The notes below the pieces were generated by a model that ran no database searches, was not told the DNA's origin, and was given only the letters and a program-made list of their open reading frames with translations. A program made the position numbers and the translations under genes. From Chloracidobacterium sp. UBA6041 (GTDB taxonomy: Bacteria; Acidobacteriota; Blastocatellia; Pyrinomonadales; Pyrinomonadaceae), in the NCBI GenBank assembly GCA_002427845.1, contig DIYZ01000173.1, forward strand, positions 1-21,061: 21,061 bases of DNA, given 5' to 3'. Below, in pieces: positions 13,808 to 21,061 of this stretch (positions within the stretch are counted from its first letter, which is position 1; every line of letters starts with the position of its first letter).

Positions 13808-15308
13808 GGTTAACCGCGCGCTTGCGCCACAAGAAGTAAACAGGAATTCCTGTTAAGACGAGCAAGTATCCAATGCCCGAGGTTGAAGGCGCCAGATAGG
13901 CCAGGTCCAAAACTATTAGCAGCGCCAGCACAATATAGATCAAAGGGACCAGGGGATAACCAGGCGTTCGATATGGCCTGGCGATCTGCGGAGCCTTTCG
14001 CCGCATCACAATTACCGCTCCAACCATCAGCGCATAAAAAATCAAATCAGCGGAAATGATGTACTCGAGCAGTTGCGTGTAGACATTGCCATAGGTGACC
14101 GCGCCGGTCTGCGGATTTGTTGTAACCGTCCTCGGTAAAGTGAGAAACGCGGCCCAGATTCCCTGAATAACCAGCGCAACTGCGGGCACGTGAAGGCGAT
14201 TCAACAAACCGACCCGCTTGAAGAACAGGTTGTCGCGGGCCATCGCGTAATAGACACGCGCGCCAGCCAGAATCAGACCGTTGTTACAACCAAACGTCGA
14301 TATCATGATTGCCACAGCCATTATCAATGTCCCGCGGGGACCAAATATCGCTTGCATCGTTGCCGTGGCCACGCGATTTTGTGGCGCGTTTTGAATGCCG
14401 GCCAAAGGTAGCGTCACGATGTAGGCGAGGTTTGCGAGTAAGTAGAGAACGACGACGAGTGAGCAGCCAATAAGCAACGCGCGCGGCAGATTCCGGCCGG
14501 GTTCGCGTACTTCGCCTCCAGTAAACGTCACGTTATTCCATGCAGATTGCGCAAACAATGGACCAACCATCGCCCGGCCCAGTAACATCACCAAAGCCAA
14601 ACGCAACAGCCCGCTGCTGTTGGCCTCGAAGCCAAGTTGAGAAGCGGCGGGCTTCCAACCATTCGCGAGGGGGTTCCACCAATCGGATGTATAAGCCGCG
14701 CTGTTGTGGTTCCAGCCGAGAGTTAAACCGACAATAATCAAACCGAGTAGCGCGGCGGTTTTTGTGAACGTGAATGTGTTTTGAATGCGCTTGCCGGTTT
14801 TCAGGCCGCGGGTGTTTGTCAAAGTCAGAAAGAGGATCATCACAACTGCGAGAAGTTGTTGCGTGGAAAGGCTGATCGCGTAACCGCCGAAGCCACGAGG
14901 CGCGATGAGGTAGCGATCGGCTGAGACACTGTCTGTCAGCACGCCTGTGAAATTAGCGAAGGCGACGGCAACGGCCGCAATCGTTCCCGTCTGAATAATC
15001 AGAAATAACGACCAGCCAAAAAGGAAACCGATGGATGGCCCGTAGGCTTCACGCAGAAAGACGTATTGCCCTCCGGCGCGCGGCCACATCGCTGCCAGCT
15101 CGGCGCAACAGAGCGCGCCCGTAATAGTGAGTACGCCACCAAGCGCCCACGCCACCAATAACCACCCGGGCGATCCCACCAGCCGCGAAGATTCAGCCGA
15201 CGTGATAAAAATTCCCGAGCCGATCATTGAACCAACGACGATCATGCTCGCGTCCATGAGGCCCAGACCGCGCACAAGTTTCGGAGAAGAGTTATCAGCG
15301 TCGCTCAT
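13794..15308 (-). CDS. APC-superfamily amino-acid permease
   Basis: The 504-residue product has about 12 membrane helices. Helix 1 holds the unwound substrate-site motif GSMIGSGIFI (26-35), and the next part has CCAELAAMWPRAGGQYVFLR, both typical of the LAT-like/AAT APC families. C-terminal helices are followed by the conserved RPYRTPGYPLVPLIY. It should import or exchange amino acids; the specific one is unknown. A long extramembrane loop (around 200-240, Asn/Trp-rich) is notable. The last residues (about NQERG) and the stop codon come from the arm of the inverted repeat at 13668-13807, so the tail may have been altered by that element. A good sigma70 promoter ends 11 bases before the ATG, with no Shine-Dalgarno. 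Confidence 0.92.
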   Translation of the reverse strand: MSDADNSSPKLVRGLGLMDASMIVVGSMIGSGIFITSAESSRLVGSPGWLLVAWALGGVLTITGALCCAELAAMWPRAGGQYVFLREAYGPSIGFLFGWSLFLIIQTGTIAAVAVAFANFTGVLTDSVSADRYLIAPRGFGGYAISLSTQQLLAVVMILFLTLTNTRGLKTGKRIQNTFTFTKTAALLGLIIVGLTLGWNHNSAAYTSDWWNPLANGWKPAASQLGFEANSSGLLRLALVMLLGRAMVGPLFAQSAWNNVTFTGGEVREPGRNLPRALLIGCSLVVVLYLLANLAYIVTLPLAGIQNAPQNRVATATMQAIFGPRGTLIMAVAIMISTFGCNNGLILAGARVYYAMARDNLFFKRVGLLNRLHVPAVALVIQGIWAAFLTLPRTVTTNPQTGAVTYGNVYTQLLEYIISADLIFYALMVGAVIVMRRKAPQIARPYRTPGYPLVPLIYIVLALLIVLDLAYLAPSTSGIGYLLVLTGIPVYFLWRKRAVNQERG

Positions 15309-15319
15309 GGTTTTGGGAG

Positions 15320-15348
15320 GATATAGTCGAGTAGTGGTTTAGTGTCAA
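15320..15348 (-). promoter_or_regulatory. Sigma70-type promoter of the APC permease gene
   Basis: On the minus strand TTGACA (15348-15343) is followed by 17 bases and then TATATC (15325-15320). The -10 box ends 11 bases before the ATG at 15308, so the expected 5' leader is only about 4 bases and has no room for a Shine-Dalgarno. Confidence 0.65.
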
Positions 15349-15370
15349 GAAAAGTTTTGGGGACGAGCCG

Positions 15371-15400
15371 AAGCGCCGCAGGCGCGAAATCTAATAGCCA
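15371..15400 (+). repeat. Single family B-like hairpin-plus-tail unit
   Basis: The hairpin GCGCC-GCA-GGCGC (15373-15385) is followed by GAAATCTAATAGC. It matches the family B left unit at 11703 in layout and most positions: closing CC/GG, tip GNA, then CGAAAT and an ATAGC tail one base shorter. The variable stem pairs are again compensated. No inverted partner of the same kind is adjacent. Confidence 0.6.
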
Positions 15401-15410
15401 GGGGCGAAGC

Positions 15411-15431
15411 ACGCAAACTAACAGTTTGCGT
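15411..15431. repeat. Perfect 9-bp hairpin
   Basis: ACGCAAACT (15411-15419) and AGTTTGCGT (15423-15431) form a perfect 9-bp stem with an AAC tip, ten bases after the family B-like unit. No T run follows on either strand. It is probably part of the same composite repeat. Confidence 0.6.
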
Positions 15432-15539
15432 TACGAGAAGCTTGCTTGACACTCTGCGCAACGGTCAAATAGGCTTGCTCGGATTGAATCGTCGGAAAGT
15501 TTTCGTATTGTTTGAGTCTCAGCATTGTAGCCTCCTGAT

Positions 15540-16172
15540 ATGTTTAGAAAATCACCTTTCATCATTTTCTGCCTGCTGTTACTTCAAATTTCTGGAGCAG
15601 CCCAACAACCTGCGGCGAAAGTTGCTTATGAAACTCTGCTTGAGAGAGTAATGAAACAGGATCCGACGGTTGACTTCAAGGAGTTGCGTCTGGCTTACAC
15701 CGAAACGAAGCAATACAGCCCGTACGGCGGCGACAGTGAAACCAGAAAAGCGATGTTTGTCGCATTGAATGCCGAACAATACGACAAGACCCTGGAGTTG
15801 AGCGAGAAGATACTCGCGTCAAATTATCTGGATATTAATGCCCACTTTGGCGTCTTCGCAGCCAATAGAAAACTTGGACACGCGGAAAAAGCCAACTATC
15901 ACAAGTATGTTTTTCAAAGCATGCGGAAGTCCATTAGCGATTCCGGCGATGGGAAAACTATGGAGGCGGCTTTCGTCGTGATCTCAACCGATGAAGAATA
16001 TGCTTTATTCAACTTTATGGGACTGCGCCCAACGGGTCAGTCGCTGATTGAAAGCGAAGGTCATCACTACGACAAAATGACGGCGCTGGATCCCAGGACG
16101 GACCAGACCAACACCTTCTACTTCAATATCGACAAACCCTTCAACTGGCTTGGCAATAGCCTCAAGCACTGA
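15540..16172 (+). CDS. Exported DUF4919-like protein
   Basis: The 210-residue product has a signal peptide (MFRKSPFIIFCLLLLQISGA, cleavage near AAQQ) and a body I match to DUF4919 from memory of its pattern: VDFKELRLAYTETKQYSPYG, a helical middle with LNAEQYDKTLELSEKIL and AHFGVFAANRKLGHAEKANY resembling a TPR-like pair of helices, SGDGKTMEAAFVVISTDEEY, and GHHYDKMTALDP ending in FYFNIDKPFNWL. The function of this family is not known. It would be periplasmic or outside the cell. It is divergent from the APC permease gene across a repeat-bearing gap. No Shine-Dalgarno or convincing promoter is visible, and the sugar-nucleotide genes follow 72 bases later with their own ribosome-binding site. 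Confidence 0.75.
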   Translation: MFRKSPFIIFCLLLLQISGAAQQPAAKVAYETLLERVMKQDPTVDFKELRLAYTETKQYSPYGGDSETRKAMFVALNAEQYDKTLELSEKILASNYLDINAHFGVFAANRKLGHAEKANYHKYVFQSMRKSISDSGDGKTMEAAFVVISTDEEYALFNFMGLRPTGQSLIESEGHHYDKMTALDPRTDQTNTFYFNIDKPFNWLGNSLKH

Positions 16173-16244
16173 GTTGCCGTAAAGAGCCGACGGGCCAATG
16201 CAGCGCTAGCCGTAGGCGGGAATTTTTAGAGGAAAAGGGAATAC

Positions 16245-17582
16245 ATGGTGAAGGAACAAATAATTGCTCTGATCAAAGACAAGCGGGCGCATGTCGGAGT
16301 TGTGGGCCTGGGCTATGTCGGGTTGCCATTGCTGGCCGAATTTGCGCGTAGCGGCTTCGAGGCAACAGGCTTTGAAGTCGACGCAAATAAAGCGACCCAG
16401 ATTAACTCCGGCAAGTCATACATAGGCGATATAACGTCTTCGCTCGTTGAAGAACTGGTCGATAGCAAGCTGCTGCGCGCCACGACGAACTTCGATGATT
16501 TGCAAGAATGCGATGCCGTCATCATTTGCGTGCCGACTCCGCTCAGAAAGACGAAGGAGCCGGACGTGTCATACATCCTGGCGGCGGCCGAAGAAATTAC
16601 GAAGCGTTTGCATCGCGGACAGTTAATCATTCTCGAGTCGACCACTTATCCCGGCACTACAGACGAAGTTTTACTGCCGATGTTTGAGAACACCGGGCTC
16701 AAGCTTGACACGGATTTTCTGCTTGCCTTTTCACCTGAAAGAGTCGATCCGGGTAATCCGGAATTTCAAACGCACAACATTCCCAAAGTGGTCGGCGGCG
16801 TCACGCCAGACTCAACCGAAGCGGCAGCTTATCTCTATTCGCAGATTGTTAAAGACGTTCACGCAGTCAGCTCGGCTCGTGTTGCGGAAACGGCGAAGCT
16901 TCTGGAGAACACGTTTCGCGCGGTAAACATCGGTATGGCAAACGAAATGGCGCGCCTTTGCTATGCGCTGAACATCGATACCTGGGAAGTGATTCGCGCC
17001 GCGGCCACGAAGCCGTTTGGTTTCATGCCCTTCTACCCGGGACCGGGAATCGGCGGTCATTGCATTCCGCTCGACCCACATTACTTGTCATGGAAGGCGC
17101 GTCAACATGGATTTGATTCCCGCTTCATCGGTTTGGCCGAAGAGGTCAATTCGCACATGCCCGATCACGTGGTGCAGTTGGTTGCGGACGGATTGAATGA
17201 CGAGAGCAAAGCGATGAAGGGTTCGCGCATTCTGCTGCTCGGCGTGGCTTATAAGAAAGACATTGACGACGTGCGCGAAAGCCCCGCCTTATCGATCATC
17301 GATCGTTTAAGGGCGAAGGGCGCCGACGTGCGCTACCACGATCCGTTTGTGAAAGAAGTGCACTTCGACGACGCACACACTGAGGGCGGAGGCGAGCCGC
17401 TGGGCTCCGTGCCGTTAACTGACGAAGAGTTGCGCGCCAGCGACTGTGTGGTGATCGTCACCAACCACAGCGCGACTGACTACCAGCGGGTTTGCCGGCT
17501 TAGTTCACTGATTGTTGATACCCGGAACGCGCTCAATGGCGACGTTCGCCGCGACAGCAGCGCGCGGATAATCAGGCTGTAA
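16245..17582 (+). CDS. UDP-N-acetylglucosamine 6-dehydrogenase (WbpA type)
   Basis: The 445-residue product is a UDP-sugar dehydrogenase with NAD-binding GLGYVGLPLL (21-30), ICVPTPL, ESTTYPGTTDE, FSPERVDPGN (the SPER motif), AETAKLLENTFRAVNIGMAN with the central Lys at 218, and GPGIGGHCIPLDPHY with catalytic C273. The ESTTYPGTT and SPERVDPG forms are typical of the WbpA branch, which oxidises UDP-GlcNAc to UDP-GlcNAcA with two NAD, rather than of UDP-glucose dehydrogenases. GAGGAAAAGGG lies before the ATG as a strong ribosome-binding site. It is followed after 10 bases by the UDP-GlcNAc 2-epimerase gene. Together they could supply UDP-GlcNAc- and UDP-ManNAc-derived (uronic) sugars for a surface polysaccharide. 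Confidence 0.9.
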   Translation: MVKEQIIALIKDKRAHVGVVGLGYVGLPLLAEFARSGFEATGFEVDANKATQINSGKSYIGDITSSLVEELVDSKLLRATTNFDDLQECDAVIICVPTPLRKTKEPDVSYILAAAEEITKRLHRGQLIILESTTYPGTTDEVLLPMFENTGLKLDTDFLLAFSPERVDPGNPEFQTHNIPKVVGGVTPDSTEAAAYLYSQIVKDVHAVSSARVAETAKLLENTFRAVNIGMANEMARLCYALNIDTWEVIRAAATKPFGFMPFYPGPGIGGHCIPLDPHYLSWKARQHGFDSRFIGLAEEVNSHMPDHVVQLVADGLNDESKAMKGSRILLLGVAYKKDIDDVRESPALSIIDRLRAKGADVRYHDPFVKEVHFDDAHTEGGGEPLGSVPLTDEELRASDCVVIVTNHSATDYQRVCRLSSLIVDTRNALNGDVRRDSSARIIRL

Positions 17583-17592
17583 AACTTGAAAC

Positions 17593-18690
17593 ATGCCCAA
17601 AGTAATCAATGTTGTTGGCGCGCGGCCTAACTTTATGAAGGTTGCGCCCATTGTAGACGCAATGAAGCGGCGCGAACGCGAGTTTACGCCGCTTGTTGTT
17701 CATACAGGGCAGCATTACGACGCGGGCATGTCTGCCGCGTTCCTCGACGATTTGGATTTGCCGCCACCCGATGTTTTTCTCGAGGTTGGTTCGGCTTCTC
17801 ATGCAGCCCAGACAGCTGCCGTCATGGAACGCTTCGAGCCCGTTGTGATTAAAGAAAAGCCTGACTGGGTGGTAGTTGTTGGCGATGTAAACTCGACGTT
17901 GGCATGCGCGCTCGTTTGTGCGAAGCTCGGCGTAAGGGTCGCACACGTAGAGGCGGGACTGCGCAGTCGTGATCGCACGATGCCGGAAGAAATTAATCGT
18001 GTCTTAACCGATCAAATCTCCGATCTGCTTTTTACGCCTTCCGCGGATGCGGATGAGAACCTGCTGGCCGAGGGAATCGCGGCCGAACGCATACGGCTTG
18101 TTGGTAACGTAATGATTGATTCGCTCTACAAACATCTTGAGCGAGCCAGGACGTCGGCGATAAAAGAACAGCTCGGTCTCGCGGACAAAAGTTATGGAGT
18201 CTTAACTTTGCATCGTCCTGCTAATGTTGATGAGCCCGAGACTTTCGGGCGAATTCTTCAGGCGCTCGAAAAAATCTGTGAACAACTGCCAGTCGTTTTC
18301 CCGGTGCATCCGCGCACGAGGAAAACAATCGCTGAGCTCGGATTAGGTACGCGAGTCGGGCGCATAAACGGGTTGCGCCTGATCGAGCCGCTTGGCTATC
18401 TGGATTTTCTTAGTCTTTATAGCGGCGCGCGCCTGGTGTTAACGGACTCGGGTGGCATTCAGGAAGAGACGACCGTACTGGATATCCCTTGTCTGACTTT
18501 GCGCGAGAACACCGAACGCCCGATCACCGTTAAGTCGGGAACAAATACGATTGTTGGCACCAATCCCGAGAAGATCACAGCCGCAGCCTTCGCCGCTCTC
18601 AACGGAACTGCAAAACGAGCGGGCAACATTCCACCTCTCTGGGACGGGCATGCGGCCGAGCGTATTGTCGATGCGTTGCTGTTAGCGTGA
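17593..18690 (+). CDS. wecB: UDP-N-acetylglucosamine 2-epimerase (non-hydrolysing)
   Basis: The 365-residue product interconverts UDP-GlcNAc and UDP-ManNAc. Family residues are visible: GARPNFMK (R11, K16), VVGDVNST (D98), HVEAGLRS (E120), PEEINR (E132), TLHRPANVDE (H207), VHPRT and LTDSGGIQEE for UDP binding. The order and spacing match bacterial WecB. It begins 10 bases after the dehydrogenase stop and is almost certainly in the same operon. The converging ABC exporter genes start (by their 3' ends) about 210 bases on. The epimerase acting on the dehydrogenase product (a WbpI-like role on an acidic sugar) is an alternative that sequence alone does not exclude. Confidence 0.93.
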   Translation: MPKVINVVGARPNFMKVAPIVDAMKRREREFTPLVVHTGQHYDAGMSAAFLDDLDLPPPDVFLEVGSASHAAQTAAVMERFEPVVIKEKPDWVVVVGDVNSTLACALVCAKLGVRVAHVEAGLRSRDRTMPEEINRVLTDQISDLLFTPSADADENLLAEGIAAERIRLVGNVMIDSLYKHLERARTSAIKEQLGLADKSYGVLTLHRPANVDEPETFGRILQALEKICEQLPVVFPVHPRTRKTIAELGLGTRVGRINGLRLIEPLGYLDFLSLYSGARLVLTDSGGIQEETTVLDIPCLTLRENTERPITVKSGTNTIVGTNPEKITAAAFAALNGTAKRAGNIPPLWDGHAAERIVDALLLA

Positions 18691-18701
18691 GTCCGTTTCT
18701 G

Positions 18702-18717
18702 TAAGAGCAAACTCTTA
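18702..18717. terminator. Weak hairpin after the epimerase gene
   Basis: TAAGAG (18702-18707) and CTCTTA (18712-18717) form a perfect 6-bp stem with a CAAA loop, 11 bases after the wecB stop codon. The stem is AT-rich and no T run follows, so it is at best a weak terminator. The rest of the 18691-18900 gap between the convergent genes has no clear gene. Confidence 0.25.
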
Positions 18718-18900
18718 AATTCGAAGAACTCCCCAGGCGACCGGCGCCAACGTCAACGATTCGCTTCACGAGATAGCCAGGAACCAGCGCGAGTCGAACG
18801 ACAATTTTGCCGGCGGTTGAAGATACTTCCCGCAAGAAAAGCTTGAAGGACAGTGATAGATTGCTTTGCAGCGTTTTCTTTAGACGGAGCAACGGAGTTG

Positions 18901-20199
18901 TTAGTCTGGCTTTATAGGGCTTGTCTCGACGTCCGCCGTCTCGGTGGTCCAATTCAGCAGGGGGCGCACAACGCCCGGCATTGGTCCTACATAGTCTCCA
19001 CGTGCAGAATTGCCCGAGGGGCTATCGACAACCTGGAAAGCGATCGCATTATTTTCATGAGCGTGCAGCACCGTTGAGGGAAAGTGCGACATGATGGACA
19101 CGTGTCCGAGCAAACTGCCTTCAGCGAGCAAGTTGCCGGGAACCCAGACTGTGCTTTTGTAAGACGCGCGCGGGCGCGCCTGGCGACGCCAGTCGGCGTT
19201 CGTGTCGTGCGTGCTGAAAAGCTCGGTACCCTCCTCATTGTAAAACTCTATTACCGGCACCAGCGCATGGCCCTCCTCCAACACATCATAAGTGAGTTCT
19301 ATGCCGAAGCGTTTGCGGATATCTACGACTGAGATTGTATTGCCATCTTCAGCACGAACGCGCACGCGCCTCAGGCGCACGACCTCATCGCCAGGCGCAT
19401 CACTGGGATTTGCCCACTCGCGCAGCGCGCCAGTTTTCCAACTCGAACTGAGGTAACGGTTGACTACGTCATGAGGCTCGCCGTCGCCGGTGATTTTGCC
19501 GTTTTCAAGCAACACAACGCGCTTGCACAATCGAGTTATGGCCGCCATATCGTGCGAAACAAAAAGAATTGTTCGGCCTTGTTGGCGTATATCGTGCATC
19601 TTGTCGAGACATTTCTGTTGAAACGCAGCATCACCTACGGCGAGCACCTCATCCATCATTAGAATCTCCGGCTCGAGGTGCGCGGCAACAGAAAATGCCA
19701 GGCGAACGTACATGCCAGAGGAATACCACTTGACTGAAGTTTCAATGAACTTCTCGAGTTCCGAGAACGCCACGATCTCGTCAAACTTCCGCTCGATCTC
19801 TGCGCGGCGCATTCCCAGGATGGCACCACTCAGAAAGATGTTCTCACGTCCCGTAAGGTCAGGGTGAAATCCGGTCCCTACTTCCAGCAGGCTGCCGATG
19901 CGTCCGAATAGTTCAACCTGCCCCATCGTGGGTTTAGTCACGCGCGAAAGAATTTTCAGGAGCGTTGATTTGCCCGCGCCGTTGTGGCCGATTATGCCGA
20001 CTAACTCGCCGTGTCCGATTTGCAGATTGATGTCGCTGAGCGCCCACAGCGTTTGATAACCATTGCCACGCTTGCCCAGTTTTCTGAATGGCGCCGTCAC
20101 CACACCGCCGATCATTTCGCGGAAGGTCATATAACCGGGGTGCAATCCGCCAATGCGGTAACGCTTGCTGACACTTTCGATTTTGATCGCGGGTTTCAT
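18901..20199 (-). CDS. wzt: Polysaccharide ABC exporter ATPase with Wzt C-terminal domain
   Basis: The 432-residue product has an ABC ATPase domain (about 1-250) and an extra C-terminal beta-rich domain (about 275-420). The ATPase has Walker A GHNGAGKST (71-79), the signature YSSGM (159-163), Walker B ILMMDE (179-184) with the following VLAVGD, and the switch His in FVSHD (H216). TGFHPDLTGRENIFL is typical of the TagH/Wzt family. The C-terminal part contains GDYVGPMPGVVRPLLNW, characteristic of the Wzt carbohydrate-binding domain that reads the non-reducing end of an O-polysaccharide in E. coli O8/O9a. It therefore probably exports a terminally modified chain with the permease gene 10 bases upstream. 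Confidence 0.93.
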   Translation of the reverse strand: MKPAIKIESVSKRYRIGGLHPGYMTFREMIGGVVTAPFRKLGKRGNGYQTLWALSDINLQIGHGELVGIIGHNGAGKSTLLKILSRVTKPTMGQVELFGRIGSLLEVGTGFHPDLTGRENIFLSGAILGMRRAEIERKFDEIVAFSELEKFIETSVKWYSSGMYVRLAFSVAAHLEPEILMMDEVLAVGDAAFQQKCLDKMHDIRQQGRTILFVSHDMAAITRLCKRVVLLENGKITGDGEPHDVVNRYLSSSWKTGALREWANPSDAPGDEVVRLRRVRVRAEDGNTISVVDIRKRFGIELTYDVLEEGHALVPVIEFYNEEGTELFSTHDTNADWRRQARPRASYKSTVWVPGNLLAEGSLLGHVSIMSHFPSTVLHAHENNAIAFQVVDSPSGNSARGDYVGPMPGVVRPLLNWTTETADVETSPIKPD

Positions 20200-20209
20200 T
20201 ACTGCGTAC

Positions 20210-21061
20210 TCAAACTACATCGGCGAACGTGTCTTCAAAGCGCCGGAAGACATACATGGAACAAACGAGTAGCGCCAGAGTGATGGCGGTTGATATGGAC
20301 AGCTGCAGCCAGTCGAAACCGCGGCCCGTGAGTGACGCTCGGAAACCTTCAATGATGCCGGCGACAGGATTCACCATCAGTAACCATTTCCACCGTTCCG
20401 GCACGATACTGGTCGGATAGATCACTGGGGACGCAAACATCCATAGTTGAATGATGAAGGGAAGCACATGACGCAGGTCGCGATACTTTACGGTGAGGGC
20501 AGCCGACAGCAGTCCAACTCCCAGCGCCAGCAGCGTCATCATCAGGACGAAAAGCGGGAGCAGCAGGATATGCAACGTCAATGCCACACCGTAGTAGAGA
20601 AACAGTGCTATCAGCAGCAGGAAGGCCACACTGAGATCCAGCAGACCCGCGCCCACCGAAGCCGCCGGGACGAACATGCGGGGGAAATATACCTTCGTGA
20701 TCAGATTAGCGTTGCTTACCAGGCTGTTGGTGCTGTTAGTAACGGCATTGGCAAAAAAGAGCCAGAGCAGGAGACCCGAAAGAGCGAAGAGCGGATAAGG
20801 CAGCGATCCCTTCTCAAGGCGCACGAAGCGGTTGAAGACGACTGTGAAAATGAGCATCGTCAACAAAGGCTGGATGATGACCCACGCCAGTCCCATTAGC
20901 GTCTGTTTGTATCTAACTTTAATATCTCGGAGTGTTAGGAAGTAGAGCAGTTCGCGCCCAGCCCATAATTCACCGATATTAAGCTGCACGCCCGCTTCCT
21001 CTGACTTGATAAGGTGGTGCCTTTCAGGTACAGGCTCATGGGCTTCTATCATCTTTGGCAT
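20210..21061 (-). CDS. wzm: Polysaccharide ABC exporter permease (Wzm type)
   Basis: The 283-residue frame begins at an ATG that lies exactly at the window edge, so a further upstream start cannot be excluded. It is an ABC-2 type membrane protein: a cytoplasmic N-terminus with WAGRELLYFLTLRDIKVRYK, six hydrophobic helices, and the family signatures MGLAWVIIQPLLTMLIFTVV, YFPRMFVPAAS, VKYRDLRHVLPF, FASPVIYP and NPVAGIIEGFR. With the Wzt-like ATPase gene it forms a two-component exporter that moves lipid-linked polysaccharide across the inner membrane. The cluster probably continues outside the window. Confidence 0.93.
   Translation of the reverse strand: MPKMIEAHEPVPERHHLIKSEEAGVQLNIGELWAGRELLYFLTLRDIKVRYKQTLMGLAWVIIQPLLTMLIFTVVFNRFVRLEKGSLPYPLFALSGLLLWLFFANAVTNSTNSLVSNANLITKVYFPRMFVPAASVGAGLLDLSVAFLLLIALFLYYGVALTLHILLLPLFVLMMTLLALGVGLLSAALTVKYRDLRHVLPFIIQLWMFASPVIYPTSIVPERWKWLLMVNPVAGIIEGFRASLTGRGFDWLQLSISTAITLALLVCSMYVFRRFEDTFADVV

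Noticed and set aside
20447..20899. 150-residue plus-strand frame rich in Gln and Arg
   Set aside because: It is the antisense of the Leu/Val-rich helices of the ABC permease, which gives Gln/Glu/Arg-rich shadow translations.

Overview
The window is a 21 kb stretch of a moderately GC-rich bacterial chromosome with a few large protein genes, intergenic spaces of 100-550 bases, and no rRNA, tRNA, CRISPR array, integrase or intact transposase. Overall gene style (ArsI, QueF, a DUF4919-type lipidless exported protein, a polymerase-plus-proofreading Pol I, Wzm/Wzt polysaccharide export, palindromic repeats in many gaps) suggests an Acidobacteriota member, perhaps Blastocatellia. That placement is inference; no marker gene here settles it.

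Layout. 1-1037: a divergent arsenic module, an ArsR repressor (partial, minus) facing an ArsI-type C-As lyase (plus), with a promoter and a small palindrome between. 1139-1696: a minus-strand Spy/CpxP-like periplasmic protein with its own terminator. 1945-7013: a housekeeping block on the plus strand with dxs (isoprenoid precursors), a membrane-anchored hypothetical, a probable small unknown protein, tlyA (rRNA 2'-O-methyltransferase) and nadK (NAD kinase). dxs-tlyA-nadK proximity is a recurrent bacterial gene order. 7053-8359: a Na+/dicarboxylate symporter broken by two frame changes and lacking a normal start. 8380-11493: rhomboid protease, queF (queuosine pathway), a tiny two-helix membrane protein and an MFS transporter. 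11829-13619: a family A DNA polymerase with 3'-5' exonuclease but no 5' nuclease domain. 13794-15308 (minus): an APC amino-acid permease. 15540-16172: an exported DUF4919-like protein. 16245-18690: a two-gene nucleotide-sugar operon (UDP-GlcNAc dehydrogenase and UDP-GlcNAc 2-epimerase). 18901-21061 (minus, convergent): the ATPase (Wzt type with a C-terminal sugar-binding domain) and permease (Wzm type) of a polysaccharide ABC exporter. The last two groups together look like one edge of an O-antigen/capsule locus: one side makes activated amino-sugar precursors, the other exports the finished chain.

The most unusual content is between the genes. Several spaces hold palindromic elements built as two inverted copies of a short hairpin unit (11545-11604 and 11703-11805), with base changes that compensate across the stems, a related single unit at 15371-15400, a 25-bp inverted repeat of 140 bp span at 13668-13807 that supplies the stop codon of the permease gene, a 95-base imperfect palindrome with four CTTTGCG words at 9176-9270, and two related heptamer arrays in inverted orientation at 9807-9934. 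These resemble REP/REPIN-type or MITE-like repeats; no mobilising enzyme is in the window. A second theme is that several genes lack a Shine-Dalgarno but have a -10-like hexamer 8-11 bases before the ATG, which suggests leaderless or near-leaderless transcripts.
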